A stretch of DNA of 64,000 bases from Tridacna crocea (GCA_943736015.1 OX031071.1:13922119-13986118), one strand, 5' to 3'; numbered from the stretch's first letter, positions 20,710 to 32,205 are shown. The notes: generated by a model not told the origin, from the letters alone. Translations and numbers: made by a program.

Positions 20710-23449
20710 GTATGGTTTTCTTGTAAGGATATTAAACTGCGTTTTTTGCTGTATTTGAATCATTCTGGCATTCAGCATTGACATGTTCCGAGTTTTCGGC
20801 CTTAGATCATTTTTTTAATTCTGAAGGAAAAGACGTATACATAATTGAAATTGAGCTCATTGGAGACGAGGGCAATATTCTGACAGTTTCAATTACTCTA
20901 CATGTAAACCGCCCTTGGGATAAATAGTCTCAAAGGCCACGAGGAGACAGATAGTCAAATGACTAGAAGTTCTACTAGATCTAGTGTACTATACCAGGAT
21001 CATTCCCGTGATTTTATGCCTGCCCATTTATTTGGCTGAGGACTACTGTATTAGCATGAGCCAAGGCCTAATAAAAGGCCCGTTGGCTATGAAAGCACCT
21101 TTTTCATGGCAATTGAACAATTGACAAAATGCTGTCAGATGATATTCTTAACATAAACTATTATCAGGGAATGATATCTCTTGTCAGCGAAATTTTGCGT
21201 CAATGATACAATGTAAAAAGAACGTCTGATTGGAGCAATGGTGAAGAAACTTTCAATATTTATTGAAGAAACAGTTGAAAATGAGATATTTTATGGACTT
21301 AAATGATGAAAATGTGAAAATGCTTGGTGATTTTATTAAGGCCCGGTTATTTTTCATCCACATGTCCTGTTGTTGACCTTCTGGATCGGGATGTTACAGC
21401 AGCCATCGGCTAATTAATGGAACCAATACGTAATCAGACGAAAAAATAAATTTCATATGTGAGCCGTGTTCTGGAAAAAAAGAAGGGGACTAGATTCGGC
21501 TTAGTGGTACATGCCTACATGGTAACGAAGTCAACACATAATTATTGATCTGTAAAACCCATTTCATATAATAATCCACTAAGTGATAAGGTAACATAGT
21601 CTTTGGTATGCATTTGTCCAAAGTAAAAAGTATCAATCCCAGAGTCAGCCTGAGCGCAGGCTGACCTTGGTCGATACGTTTTGCCCATGCTTTAAACCTC
21701 ATCTTCATCGTTTGCAAATACAGGTTCTCAGTAAAGCAAGCCACTTGGCTACATAAATCTTCATATCAAAGTTGTATCATTACCAAAATGAGACAATATC
21801 TAAGCCAATAATCCGGGTAGATTACTTTGATCAGCCTAGTACATAAGTCTCACCAAGCTCGTATTTACTAACTAGTCTAAACTGTATTCTTGGCATTTTG
21901 TTTAGATTAAGAGAGTAAAGCGCTTACTGATTGGCTAGACCACTTGCCTATTTACCACAGGGCATGCTTTCAAAAATGAAAATGTGCAAGATGATAAAAA
22001 ATGCCAGCTGCACAGAGTATTTGGGTTTACGATATTCAGTGTACTATTTCCCTTTATCCTTTTTTTTATACAGTCGTTGTATATACAACAGTGTGTAAGG
22101 ACAACACTATTGCTACGTGTGGTGGTATTAACTGTACCGATGCCCATGAGGAAGTTGGCTGTGACCATCATGTGTGTACATGTGTACCGAAAAAACAGAG
22201 TAGGTGTTTGCGAGTCTGTCTGTCTGTCTGTCCGTCTGTCTGGCTGGTTGTGGCTGGTTGGTTGGCTGGCTGGCAAGATGGCTGCCCGTAGATATAAAAA
22301 TGGAGCCTTAAATATTTTCGAGTGTCGAGCAAACATTTCCAAGGACTTCGAAGCTATTGTTGAAGTTGGTGTAGGGTTGGACTATCATTGGGCGGTGTGC
22401 GATTTTCTCTTAAGGCTTCCCTTTGTATATCTAACTTCTGTATTTATGTTTGTATCTTGTCGTATATTTAATCTCTCTGGCGTTTACTATGTCCCCTCTT
22501 CGCTTTTTAACTGCATGTCACTTCCTTTCTTTCGCCCGGCCGGTGTAATGCAGAGAAATGACCCCCATTACAAAATGACCCACGTGTCGTTTCTCGACGT
22601 AGAGGAATGACCCATGGGTCATTTCTCGCCGTTGAGAAATAACCCATGGGTCATTCCTCTACGTCGAGAAATGACTGTGGGTCATAATGGAGGTCATTTC
22701 TCTGCATTACACCGGCTAGCCGTGACCTACTCGTGACCTCAGCTGTTGAAAGATACAATACAATACCCTATAAAATACAATACAACCCTTTCGTTTTTTT
22801 CTCAACAGGCAATTGTTTATAAACGATTCTTAGCTTTCTATTTTTTTAAGTAATTTCACGGTATACTGTCGCATCTTTTCGTGAATATAATTGGCCTGCA
22901 ATATGCATAAAAAGGGTATTCGGATGTTTGGGTAAAGTGTCGTCTCGAATAAGCCCACACAGTCGGCGCAGGCTAATCCGAAACGACACTCCGTTTTTAT
23001 GTAATTTTCCCTTTGGCGCAAGTCTACTATAGCACAAAATCTAATGTAGTCATAAAGTGTCGTCTCGGATCAGCCTGCGTAAACTGCGCAGGCTGATCCA
23101 AGACTACACTTTAAACAAATGTCCGAATACCCCTTTTCGTGTGTTCCGAGCCATATTATCATATTATCTTCAGTGAAGTTTCCTTATATAGATGCCTTAC
23201 CTCCTAGGGTATTTTAGATGGTCAGAATTTTACCATACATCAGTGGAAAAATGTAGCCCATTTTTCGCTTCAAATATCTTAAAAATTCAATACAGATACT
23301 GGAACTTTGCAAGATTTTTACCTGTACATATTCATTTCTATTTCATAGATTGTCTACTGATGAGTGACTGCATGAATATTCCTTGCCCCGAGCATGACAG
23401 GAGTTTACACTGTGTGGATGGAAAATGTGATTGTATCAAGTACCCATGA
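20655..23449 (+). CDS. Small secreted 12-cysteine protein, cvSI-like (I84-type) protease inhibitor candidate (3 exons)
   Basis: Exons 20655-20709, 22074-22199 and 23349-23449 join to 282 nt and encode 93 residues plus TGA. Both introns are phase 1 with usable sites (ATTG|GTATGG, TTTTATACAG|TC, ACAGA|GTAGGT, ATTTCATAG|AT). The first exon encodes a hydrophobic leader (LGIVAVSAFI) that looks like a signal peptide. The mature part has two modules with the same spacing, C-x7-C-x4-C-x8-C-x4-C-x-C (residues 26-55) and C-x5-C-x4-C-x8-C-x4-C-x-C (62-89), one per exon. Two six-cysteine halves and ~75 mature residues match what is known of the oyster cvSI-1/2 subtilisin inhibitors (MEROPS I84), thought to protect against pathogen proteases. 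Inhibition is inferred; no reactive-site residue was assigned. The intron between the modules holds families G and B. A further module exon could have been missed. Confidence 0.65.
20710..22073 (+). other. Intron 1 of the cvSI-like gene
   Basis: Contains a family J-like hairpin (AGTCAGCCTGAGCGCAGGCTGACC) at 21645-21672 and a family F half copy (21855-21958). No other coding signal was recognised. Confidence 0.5.
22074..22199 (+). CDS. cvSI-like gene, exon 2 (cysteine module 1)
   Basis: Encodes six cysteines ending CDHHVCTC. The donor GTAGGT at 22200 keeps phase 1; a later GTGTTT at 22204 would be phase 2 and break the join. Confidence 0.65.
22214..22275. repeat. TCTG / TGGC tetranucleotide low-complexity tract
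   Basis: Runs of CTGTCTGTCTG then GGTTGGTTGGCTGGCTGG directly after the exon 2 donor. Confidence 0.85.
22539..22716. mobile_element. Family G palindromic MITE
   Basis: Perfect terminal inverted repeats GCCGGTGTAATGCAGAG and CTCTGCATTACACCGGC; the interior alternates CCCATGGGTCATT blocks on both arms. 178 bp, within intron 2 of the cvSI-like gene. Confidence 0.9.
22892..23147. mobile_element. Family B MITE
   Basis: Ends carry AAAAAGGGTATTCGGA and TCCGAATACCCCTTTT; two internal hairpins with AAGTGTCGTCTCG arms and GCGCAGGCTAATCCGA / TGCGCAGGCTGATCC stems. Compare 42336-42596 and 51708-51953. Confidence 0.85.
23349..23449 (+). CDS. cvSI-like gene, exon 3 (cysteine module 2 and stop)
   Basis: Encodes CLLMSDCMNIPC..HCVDGKCDCIKYP and TGA. 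The acceptor TTTCTATTTCATAG precedes it. Module spacing repeats that of exon 2, so the exons look duplicated. Confidence 0.7.
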
Positions 23450-23913
23450 TTAAAAAAAAAAAAACAATCCCCTCATAAATTGAGTTATGCAACGTTCTTC
23501 TATGTTCCATCTTAATCCTCGATATAATCCTATCTGCTATGCGTAAATCCACAGAAACCTTCACGGACAAAATGCCAGAATATAAATGATCCCACTACGT
23601 TCGACTTGACAAAGGCAGCAAGAAATGGGTAAAATACATAACAAAACAGTCTCCAAATTGGTTCTATGTCTCGTTTTAAGCCTCCAGCAGGATGCCATTG
23701 CGCCAACCACGTTCCAATTCGTTATCTTCCGCTAGGTGGCATATTTCAGATATAAAGCTATCTGATTTAGGCACACTGGATACAGACCATACCATACTTT
23801 TCAAAACAGGAACTGTTCCTGAAACATCTTGCAAGTTGTATAAGTCATATTTATTTTGTCGTTATTAATTTTGACAAGTCAAAACAATTTTTGTCTAACG
23901 CCACTATAAATAG

Positions 23914-23998
23914 TATCGTCGGTTTACTTCCAAAGCATCGTAACTACAGCTTGAAACAAGCTGTAGTTACGAGGTTTTGGAAGTAAACCGGTGGTATT
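23914..23998. mobile_element. Family D hairpin
   Basis: TATCGTCGGTTTACTTCC and GGAAGTAAACCGGTGGTA, perfect inner stem TAACTACAGCTTG / CAAGCTGTAGTTA. Confidence 0.9.
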
Positions 23999-23999
23999 C

Positions 24000-25690
24000 A
24001 TGTTGAAAAGAGGTGGCAGCTCCGGTATCCACGTCAGGGTCACAAGCACTAGGCTTGCTTGCCTTGTGACACTACGTTTTAAAGAAAGCCGCCAGAGGGG
24101 GTCGTACTGCAAATCGTTATCACGAAGCACCTAGCGATGATATTACACAATATGACACAGTGTATAAGATATACTTTCTTAACTAAAAGGGTTTATGGAT
24201 AAACACTTTAAAACATTTATGAGTCATGCCCTGTGAAAAAAGATGCTTATTGCATTTACAAAAAACAAATTAACCAGGTTACCTCCGCGTATTTCAAGAG
24301 TATGTCTGGCAAAGCACAGTGCTTGGCGTCCCACGTTGGTTCGATTCGTTCAGCTGTGGTCAGCTAGCATGTAACCTATGTACCGACCATTCATAAAAAA
24401 AAACGAGCCCCACAGGCCTTGGTAATAGCTTCGGTATATGTACTTCTTGTTGATATGTCTGTGGAAAAAAACTGCACGAATCCTGGTTTCCCTAAAGTCT
24501 TTTTTTAGAAACTGTGTTGAAAGATTTGCATAAAAACAAGAGTATTTGTAATTTTTTTCCTTTTGAAATTATTGAATTTTCAAGATATTTGAAGCGAAAA
24601 ACAGGTTACATGTTTCCTCTGATGTATTATTTAAAGCCAATATCTTCATTGTTGCTTATCAGCGGCGTATCAACATTATCCTTACAGGATTGTGTGATAC
24701 GTCATTGCAGACAGGTCTCATCTTGGAAGAAAATGACATGCGCATACAATACATGTACACATAGTATGCAGTGGTAATAGGATATTATTTATCACTTGAT
24801 CAAATTGGGCTGTAAGCTGGATTGAAAACAGCTCGGTTGCAATAATGTAATCCCATTTAGCGAGAAAGAATTACGTATCAGAAATACAAAATGTAGCTAT
24901 ACCTTCAACGCAATATTTCGGATAGTTTACACATGAAATTTTATATATTTTATCCATACTGCATCAAGCACATTGTTGATTTGATCATGTATATTTTGTG
25001 CAAACATTGATGCATTTTAAACTCGATCACATGAAATAAGGGCGAAAAAGCTAAAGAAAGCATGTACGCCTCAGGCTGTCACAGAGGCCGCCATTATCGC
25101 GTTTGGTCTGACCTGATAACGTAGTGTAAATGGGAAGATAATCCAGACTAAGAAGAATACAGAATTCATCAAAGCTTTTGCAAAGAGGATAACAACGGTA
25201 AAGTTTTTATTTTATTTCTGTAAGCCAAAATAAAAAGTTATTCAGCTATCTGAAGGCAACAGCTTTTTTTTGCCTTTGAATTTTGGACCATGAGTTTGAA
25301 CCGAGCTAACATTCCCAAAACAACGTACGTATCTCGAGACATTAGATTAAATTCTCGAGACATGAGATTCACGCAAGAAGGGACTATCTGAGATATCTGT
25401 ACATCAATTAAATGAAAACAGATCAACGATAATGCAGGTCAGTTTAAGTTGATAATTCAAGAAATGAAGGAATAAGCTTTCTAGGAATTATACTTGTCAT
25501 AGCCTGAACTAACGAAGTTGTCTGTGAGATTTATCTTTGCCCAATCATCAAAGATGTCTTGGAAATATTATATCTTGAAAATTATTATAGCCACCGATTG
25601 TCAAAAGTTTTTTCAAAATACTGTCATTGCTGCTTTGTCTAGGTTGTCGATCAAATATTGTCATTGCCCCAATTGCCGCTAAAGTTTTTC
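24000..25690. other. Intergenic, no firm gene
   Basis: A short ORF ending at 24777 has a cysteine pattern partly like the cvSI modules but fails on phase and on the last cysteine (see rejected list). The rest shows only short ORFs. Confidence 0.4.
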
Positions 25691-25699
25691 ATTTCACTG

Positions 25700-25885
25700 G
25701 CCACATCTCAAATAATTCAAAACATGATTGTATAACAAGGTACAACGACCGCGTTTCATACTGAAAATGCCATTAAAGTGAAAAGTTTCAGCACTGGTCA
25801 GACTGCGCAATTCGCGCAGTCTGACCATGGTTGACATATTTAGTAGCCCTAGAAGGTCCCTTTTTTCGAGATGGGTCACATATTA
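25700..25885. mobile_element. Family J element, right part
   Basis: Matches 63765-63911: TTGTATAACAAGG, TGAAAATG-CATTAAAG, a hairpin CTGGTCAGACTGCGC / GCGCAGTCTGACCATGG, and a terminus GATGGGTCACATA. Confidence 0.7.
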
Positions 25886-26182
25886 CCTGGCCTAGTTCGA
25901 GTTTTGAAGATAAAAATAATTATTCTTAATCTTAATACCCTTGTCTCGACAGTTTGTGCTTTTGTACGCATTGAGGAAGATCTGATTGCTGAGAAATTTT
26001 GTCTGACTTTTGATCAGTAAATCCAATCTTTTTAGTGAATCAACTTTGCCAGCGCAACTCACAAGAAATAATGCTACTTTTTTGTGGTGTTTTTTCTTGC
26101 TTCCAAAAATGTCAATTTCATTTGTTTAGTGCAGTAAGGGTTCATGAATATGATAATAAACTTGTGACTTTGTCTTTCTAAA

Positions 26183-26234
26183 ATGAAGTTGTCTTCTGTG
26201 AATAGTCTGCTTGTTTTGCTTATTGGTGTCGTGG
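26183..26234 (+). CDS. Lectin 1, exon 1 (signal peptide)
   Basis: Ends at GTGG|GTAATT, phase 1. It shares the MKLS start and length class with lectin 2 exon 1. Confidence 0.75.
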
Positions 26235-29200
26235 GTAATTCTAGTTTGGACTTTACTTCAAGAACCAGTTGGCTCTGCCCCCGGTCTCTACCTATCTGTC
26301 TTTCTCTCTATCTCTGAGAATGTCTCTCTCAATTTGTCCCTCTGCGTCTCTTTGTTCCTCTCCTTGTTCAAATAACTGCGGTATTTCCCCATAAGAGGGA
26401 CAAAAGTATGCCATACTGTTGCCTAATGTTATGCTTTCTGTACTGCTGCTTGTACGTCCTTTACGCTGTCATAGCCTGTAATCTCTTCATTTTATACATT
26501 TACATGCTAAAAAGTTGAATAGTCTCCCCGTTTATTCATTATTACTTCAATATTTAAGGTTAATTTGCATAAACGTGGCCATCTTTCTTTGAAATTTTCA
26601 TTTGCAGCTTCCAAAATGTCTTACATTTGTTTTATATTTATCATTATGCCTTATTACACCCACTGCATTTTTAATTTGACGATTTCTCTTTTTATCTCAA
26701 TGCTTCCAGTTGTTTTAAGACACGGGTTTTCTGTGTGTGTTTGATTGATTGATTGTGTGGTTCTTTACGTCGTTCTAACAGCCACGGTCGTATCACGGCG
26801 GACAGGAACAAATGCACATGTTTCCTGGCCTTCTCACACCAGTATTGAACCAAACTTCTTTCTCACGTTACCGACTACATTTTTCACATGCATCAGAGGT
26901 GAAAAATCACTGGAAAGAAAGTTTGCCTCAACCGGGCATAGACTCATAACCACCAGCCCACGAGTCAGATATCCCATTGCCCACCCAGTCAAGTCTTCAG
27001 TAAGAAGTAATCTATTGGATATGTCTAAGTAATGAACACCAAAAGCACCATTATCTTTCAATTTTACCAAGCCCCAGACAGCAGAGTCTCTAAAATGAAT
27101 CACATCAGGATCTGTATTCACCTACTATTCTTTCTAAATCTAGAATTTGACTTTAACCCTGTACTCCATAGATACTCATTTCTACGCACTTCTTGTAGGA
27201 GCATTTGGAAAACATTGTGGCAAAAGGTGAAATTGCTCGTGACGAGCAATTTCACCTTTTGTCACAAATTTTTCTATGCTATCAAAAGGTGTCATGTACA
27301 TATAAGAAATGGCTTCGTCCTTGCTGTTATGTAGGGTCAATTAGAGATACCATACAAATGCCTTGTGGGGTAAAGGGTTAAATGAAACTGAAACTGGATG
27401 ATGAATACGGGTTCTTGATGGGATACAGGAAATTAGAGATCGATTTCTAGCTCGACCAAAATCTTGTTTGACGATTGCCGATAGTCATTGCACCAGAGCA
27501 CATTCGTTTTTCTTGAAAGCAGTCCGTGGCTTTGAAAGAGAGGCATGTGTTGCAGTTGTGAAAGGTCTCTCTAAGAATCTTTGGGAAACATGTAGGTGCA
27601 CTTTCAGCGGTCAGCGGTGATATAACTGAACTGTTGTTGAAAACGACATATCTGTGGTTTACTTCGAAAACATCGTAACTACAGCTTCTTACAAGCTCTA
27701 GTCACGAGGTTTTGGAAGTAAAACGACGATATAACATCAAATGAATAATAAATAACAATTAACAAAAGCATTTCGATCCCATTTACATGTAGATTCCCAG
27801 TGTCCAGACGGATGGTTGACACATTCTGACAAGTGCTATCACTTTAGCCATGACAAGGAAAATTGGATTGATGCTCAGGTCAGTTTGCCTATATTTATAT
27901 GAATGTGAGGATGCCGTATAAAAAAGGGGCAGTTTTCATATAGCTTAAAACTAGAATTTACAAAAATTGAAATTAGATTGGGAAAGGTAATAGGGACTCA
28001 ATTTTGTGTCCTTAAATTAAGAGAGAAAAAATCTCATAATTATTTTCCACTGCTGGGATTCACACCAGCAACCTAAAAAACCTATGTCTAGCAACTCTAC
28101 TGCTATTGACATCAACGATCACGTGATTTAAAAATGTTTCTATCCCTGTTTACACAATAACTGCTATCCCTGGACTAGCGGTGTAAGAAATGTTATCGAA
28201 ATCGGTGACAAAAACATCGGACACCTACTTTGTTTTTTAATACGTACTTAGGACTTCATGTATGTCGACATATTGAGATTTTGATACTTCTTTTCTGAAT
28301 AATTTTTAGACTAATCAAAAAGTTGAATGCATTAGCATACGGCAAATAAATTAAGGGGTCCAAATGTCCCTAGATGTGCAGAAAGAGAAAGAGAATTTAA
28401 ACTCTGTTTTAAAATTCCAGAATATATGTGAACTGTATGGATCCAATTTAGCCGAGGTCCACTCACAGTACGAGGACAGCTTCTTGACGCAGGAGGCAAC
28501 ACGCAGAGATGGTGGGTGATCTGACACACTCTTCTTGGTCTCTTGGCCACCGAAGAACAATCTATGTTATTTCTTCAAGAGTAAATAGTGATGAAATATA
28601 TACTTGGACTTGGATATAGCGTCTTCGGTCAGGCTGATGTGCACCGAACCTAACTGGAAAATGCTTCTTTTATCAGTGTCTGGTGTGTATGTCTAGACGG
28701 CCAATAAAATCTGAGAATGAGACAAATAATGTTATCAACAATGGTTTGTGAATACAAGCCCTGTTTTCACCTTATATTTCATCATTGTACAGCCGTTTGT
28801 CGAGCCCCAGTGTGACTGCTACCTCTCAAAAAAAGAATTTACAAGTACAAGGTTTAGCAGTAAGAAAAGAATAGTCCGTTTAGTCACTTGTCGCTAAACA
28901 ATTTGCGCCATAAAGCCATTCAATTTTTTTGCTAGATGGAAAGCGTTGATTTATACCAAAAATAGTATATTTTTATGGGTCCGTAAAGTTGGCTCAACGC
29001 TCAGTAATCGCCATTCAGCTCAACACCAGCCTTATTGAGCCAGCTCGACATTCTAGCTCAACGACCAGCTCAACAGCAAAAACACTAGATCCATATCCGT
29101 TGAGCCAGCTCGACATTTCAGCTCAACCGCCAGCTCAACAGTAAAAATACTTATACATATGTTTCAATCAATGTCCGTTGAGCCAGCTCGACATTCCAGC

Positions 29201-32127
29201 TCAACGGCCAGCTCAACAGCAAAAATACATATACATGTATATGTCAAAATCAAAGTCCGTTGAGCCAGCTCGACATTCCAGGTCAACCACCAGCTCAACA
29301 GTAAAAATACTTATACATATGTTTCGATTAATGTCTGTTGAACAAGCTCGACATTCCAGCTCAACGGCCAGCTCATAAGCGAAAATACATATATATGTCA
29401 AAATTTAAGTCCGTTGAGCCAGCTCGACATTCAAGCTCAAACGCGAGCCCAACAGCAATAATACATATGTATGTCAAAATCAAAGTCCGATGAGCCAGCT
29501 CGACATTCCAGCTCAACGGCCAGCTCAACAGCAAATATATATATATACATGTATATATAAAATTATGTCAAAATCAAAGTACGTTGAGCCAGCTCGAAAT
29601 TCCAGTTCAACCGCTTGCTCAACAGTAAAAATACTTCAACATATGTTTCAATCAATGTCCGATGAGCCTGCCCAACATTCCAGTTCAACCAGCAGCTCAA
29701 AAGCAAAAATACATATGTATGTCAAAATCAAAGTCTGTTTAGCCAGCTTAACATACCAGCTTTACCTCCACCTGAACAGTAAAAATACATATACATGTAC
29801 ATATGATCGATCAATGTTTTTTGAGCCAGCTCCAAATTCCAGCTCAACAGCCAGCTCAACAGCAAAAAAAAAATGTCAAAATCAAAGTCCGTTCAGCCAG
29901 CTCGAAATTCCAGCTCAAAAGAAAAAATACTTATACATATGTTTCGATCAATATCCGTTGTGCCAGCTCGACATTCCAGCTCAACGGCCAGCTCAACACC
30001 AAAAATACATAGATATGTTTCAATCAAAGTCCGTTGAGTTAGCTCGACATTCCAGCTCAACGGCCAGCTCAACAGCAAAAATACACATATATATATATAT
30101 CAAAATCAAAGTCCGTTGAACCAGCTCGACATTCCAGCTGAACGGCCAGCTCAACAGGAAAATCACATATACATATATTTCGATCAAGGTATATATATGT
30201 ATTTTTGCTGTTGAGCAGGGCGTTGAGCTGGAATTTCGAGCTTGCTCAACGAACTTTGATTTTGACTTATATATTATTTTTTGCTGTTGAGCTAGTGGAT
30301 GAGCTTGAATGTCGAGCTGGCTCATAGGACATTGATTGAAACATATGTATAAGTATTTTTACTGTTGAGCTGGCCGTTGAACTGGAATATCGAGCTGGCT
30401 CAACGGATTTTGATTTTGACATATATATGCATTTTTGCTGTTGAGCTGGAATGTCGACTTGGCTCAACGGACTTTGATTTTGACATATAGATCTATATTT
30501 TTGCTGTTGAGCTGGCCTTTGAGCTGGAATGTCGAGCTGGCTCAACAAGGCTGGTGTTGAGCTAAATGTCGATTACTGAGCGTTGAGCCAACGTCACAGA
30601 CCTTATATTTATATGATCAATCGTAAGTAAAAGCTTTCAAATATTCAAACTTTGAAATAGGTAGGACCTTTCCTTGAGCCATGTAATTTGGTTTAATGTA
30701 TTTGCAAAAATTATCAACCTAAGCCCGCCTGTGCAGTTCACGCAGGTAGGCCTGGATCGAAACTTTTTGCCACTGGTCAATTTTCTGTACTCCAAAGGAC
30801 CAGACACTGTTAGACCTTGTTAGTTGTAAGACTTCAAGGATTTTTAACCTTTTCACAAAGCATTCTCACCGTACTGTTGTTACAGTGCATCCTGTGCCTT
30901 GATTTCAGGTGTATTTTGGATTGGTGCCTCTGACCTGATGGTAGAGAACGAATGGCGGTGGTTGAACTCTGACTCGACTCTGGACTATGCTAACTGGGGT
31001 CCCGGGGAGCCGAACAATCTCCATGGTGACGAGAACTGTGTCGAAATACGTGGTCATGATGCAAACTGGAACGACCATACTTGTGCTCTCCAGAATTGGT
31101 ATATTTGTCAAAAAAGCAGGTATAATTCTAGCTTTGATTTAGCCTAGTTGTAAAACGTAAGCTTCTGTCACTGAAATACTCATCTAGCCGATAATATATC
31201 TTATATATTGCTCATATATCTTGTAGTTCTAAGATCTGAGCTAAAAAAAGTATTTTGAATTGAATTTATAATAGAGTGAGAATTCCAAACCTTGTTTCAT
31301 CCAAACAAATAAGCCGTATCGGACAATTTTGATAAAGGCCAAAGTACACTTTCCGTGCAGTGTGTACTTGGTCTACACTGCCCTCAAAAATGAGTAATGA
31401 ACAGATTCCTTCTCTTTTGTTATCATTTTTTTGTTGGTATGAATTCCTTTGTAACAGTATTCAGTTACATACCGACGGCTATGGCATCCACTTATGTCTT
31501 CCTTGTGCTTTTGTATCATTATATCTTTATATACTGCCAAGTTAGAATCGGACATTCCCCTACAAAACTATTTCAAAAAATCTTTTTACAACAATGACAA
31601 TATACCCGCAGTTAATTCTATTCTAATATATGGCCAATGAAAAAAGTGAAAAACAAATTTATAGAAAGAAGAAGGGTATTTATAAAAAAGAAAGAAAGAC
31701 GTAAAAGGAAATCGGGTGGTGCTCTTAGCTGTACGTTCGGTAAGAGTATCACTATTACAAATGGTATCGATTACTTAAAGCGTTTTGTCTGTTTTATATA
31801 CCTGTGAACAGCTTCAAAAAGTATACATTTTAGTCTAAGGTTAATTCATCATTGCCAAACAATGATTTGCCTATATTTAAAGGATGGGACCCCCTTGTTG
31901 CTCGGAAAAGCGAGTTTTTTTTAATTTTGAATAACGGACTTTTTGAAAAAATAATAATCAGCATTTCCAACACCATTGTTTTACAGTCACAAATTGGATA
32001 CAATCTTGACATGACTTCATTGATATAATGCATTACAAAGTTGCTTAAGACCCCCTTTTATCAGAAATACTGATATATCTTCATTCTTTTTTTCAGTGAA
32101 AAGGGAGTTGAAGTGGTTGGGAGATAA
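26183..32127 (+). CDS. Secreted C-type lectin 1, EPN type (5 exons)
   Basis: Exons 26183-26234, 27793-27878, 28421-28511, 30909-31119 and 32097-32127 join to 471 nt, 156 residues plus TAA, with intron phases 1, 0, 1, 2. Residues 1-17 form a signal peptide (MKLSSVNSLLVLLIGVV). The rest is one C-type lectin-like domain: CPDGW (21-25), KCYHFS, W..AQ, YGSNLAEVHS, FWIGASD, the EPN triplet (110-112), DENC, WND (130-132) and YIC. Six cysteines fit the long-form fold (21/32, 49/143, 120/135). In this family EPN with WND places the site-2 calcium and usually favours mannose-type sugars; the actual ligand is inferred. Neither a membrane anchor nor further domains follow; it ends VEVVGR. An AATAAA lies at 32206. 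Its closest relative here is lectin 2 at 49206-61067. Introns 1 to 3 carry a SINE-like piece, MITEs and a fold-back element. Confidence 0.88.
26930..27005 (-). repeat. tRNA-derived SINE-like fragment
   Basis: Read on the - strand it shows GTGGGCAATGGGATATCTGA, GACTCGTGGGCTGGTGG and a T-loop-like ATGAGTCTATGCCC, the layout of a tRNA-headed SINE. It is not a functional tRNA as seen. Lies in intron 1 of lectin 1. Confidence 0.5.
27153..27381 (+). mobile_element. Family A MITE, GCTCGTGACGAGC variant
   Basis: TTAACCCTGTACTCC to GGGGTAAAGGGTTAA; stem GGCAAAAGGTGAAATTGCTC with one mismatch at the outer end. Same subfamily as 40594-40825. Confidence 0.9.
27644..27733. mobile_element. Family D hairpin, diverged
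   Basis: GACATATCTGTGGTTTACTTC and AAGTAAAACGACGATAT with weaker inner arms; 60 bases before lectin 1 exon 2. Confidence 0.7.
27793..27878 (+). CDS. Lectin 1, exon 2
   Basis: Encodes DSQCPDGW..CYHFSHDKENWIDAQ. Acceptor ACATGTAG, donor CTCAG|GTCAGT, phases 1 and 0. Confidence 0.85.
28060..28150 (-). repeat. tRNA-like SINE fragment (candidate)
   Basis: On the - strand GGTTGCTGGTGTGAATCCCA resembles a B box arm and AGTAGAGTTGCTAGACATAG an anticodon arm. Intron 2 of lectin 1. Confidence 0.35.
28421..28511 (+). CDS. Lectin 1, exon 3
   Basis: Encodes NICELYGSNLAEVHSQYEDS..RRD, 91 nt exactly as in lectin 2. The donor G|GTGGGT is weaker than that of its paralogue (GTAAGT). Confidence 0.85.
28690..28765. 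repeat. Family F half copy
   Basis: CAATAAAATCTGAGAATGAGACAAATAATG then AATGGTTTGTGAATACAAGCCC, the right end of the element only. Confidence 0.5.
28978..30602. mobile_element. Fold-back-like element built of alternating ~80 bp repeats
   Basis: The ends are inverted copies of one another: GGTCCGTAAAGTTGGCTCAA at the left and the inverse of GGTCTGTGACGTTGGCTCAA at the right, continuing for ~90 bases (CGCTCAGTAATCG, CTCAACACCAGCC). Between them lie ~15 forward units (to ~30190) and then ~5 inverted units. Each unit has a core GAGCCAGCTCGACATTCCAG plus CAGCTCAAC blocks and a spacer. Two spacer types alternate for much of the array (ATGTCAAAATCAAAGTCC and ATGTTTCGATCAATGTCC), so it is a two-unit higher-order repeat. 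No transposase ORF was seen; the ORFs reading QLDIPAQRPAQQQ are repeat translations. It fills most of intron 3 of lectin 1. Confidence 0.85.
30715..30775. repeat. Family J-like hairpin
   Basis: AAGCCCGCCTGTGCAGTTCACGCAGGTAGGCCTGG: arms GCCTG..GCAG / CGCAGG..GGC with a short loop. Confidence 0.5.
30909..31119 (+). CDS. Lectin 1, exon 4 (sugar-binding core)
   Basis: Encodes FWIGASD to YICQKS including EPN and WND. Acceptor TTGATTTCAG, donor AGCAG|GTATAA, phases 1 and 2. Confidence 0.92.
31318..31384. mobile_element. Family C hairpin
   Basis: CCAAAGTACACTTTCCGTGC with inverted GTGTACTTGG, closing TCTACACTGCCC. Intron 4 of lectin 1. Confidence 0.6.
32097..32127 (+). CDS. Lectin 1, exon 5 (C-terminus)
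   Basis: Completes a serine codon and encodes EKGVEVVGR then TAA. Acceptor CTTTTTTTCAG. The same ending closes lectin 2, which supports a micro-exon too short to find by ORF alone. Confidence 0.82.
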
Positions 32128-32205
32128 AGAGTTGATACGCTGATGGCACCATAACCTGGATCTAATTTATACACAAGTTCTCGCACATATTTTCAAGGCG
32201 TAGTA

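Noticed and set aside
21984..22610. 208-codon ORF with hydrophobic stretches overlapping the cvSI-like exon
   Set aside because: It is in another frame from the cysteine module, passes through TCTG/TGGC low complexity and into the family G MITE, and shows no domain.
24514..24777. ORF ending DCVIRHC..MTCAYNTCTH, resembling a third cvSI-type module
   Set aside because: The last cysteine is a histidine, the likely acceptor (CCTTACAG at 24698) gives phase 0 while the gene uses phase 1, and it lies after the stop in exon 3. It may be a decayed module but cannot be supported.
29178..30548. Several ORFs reading QLDIPAQRPAQQQKY on both strands
   Set aside because: They are translations of the ~80 bp repeat; the same peptide appears in unrelated frames and on both strands of the inverted array.
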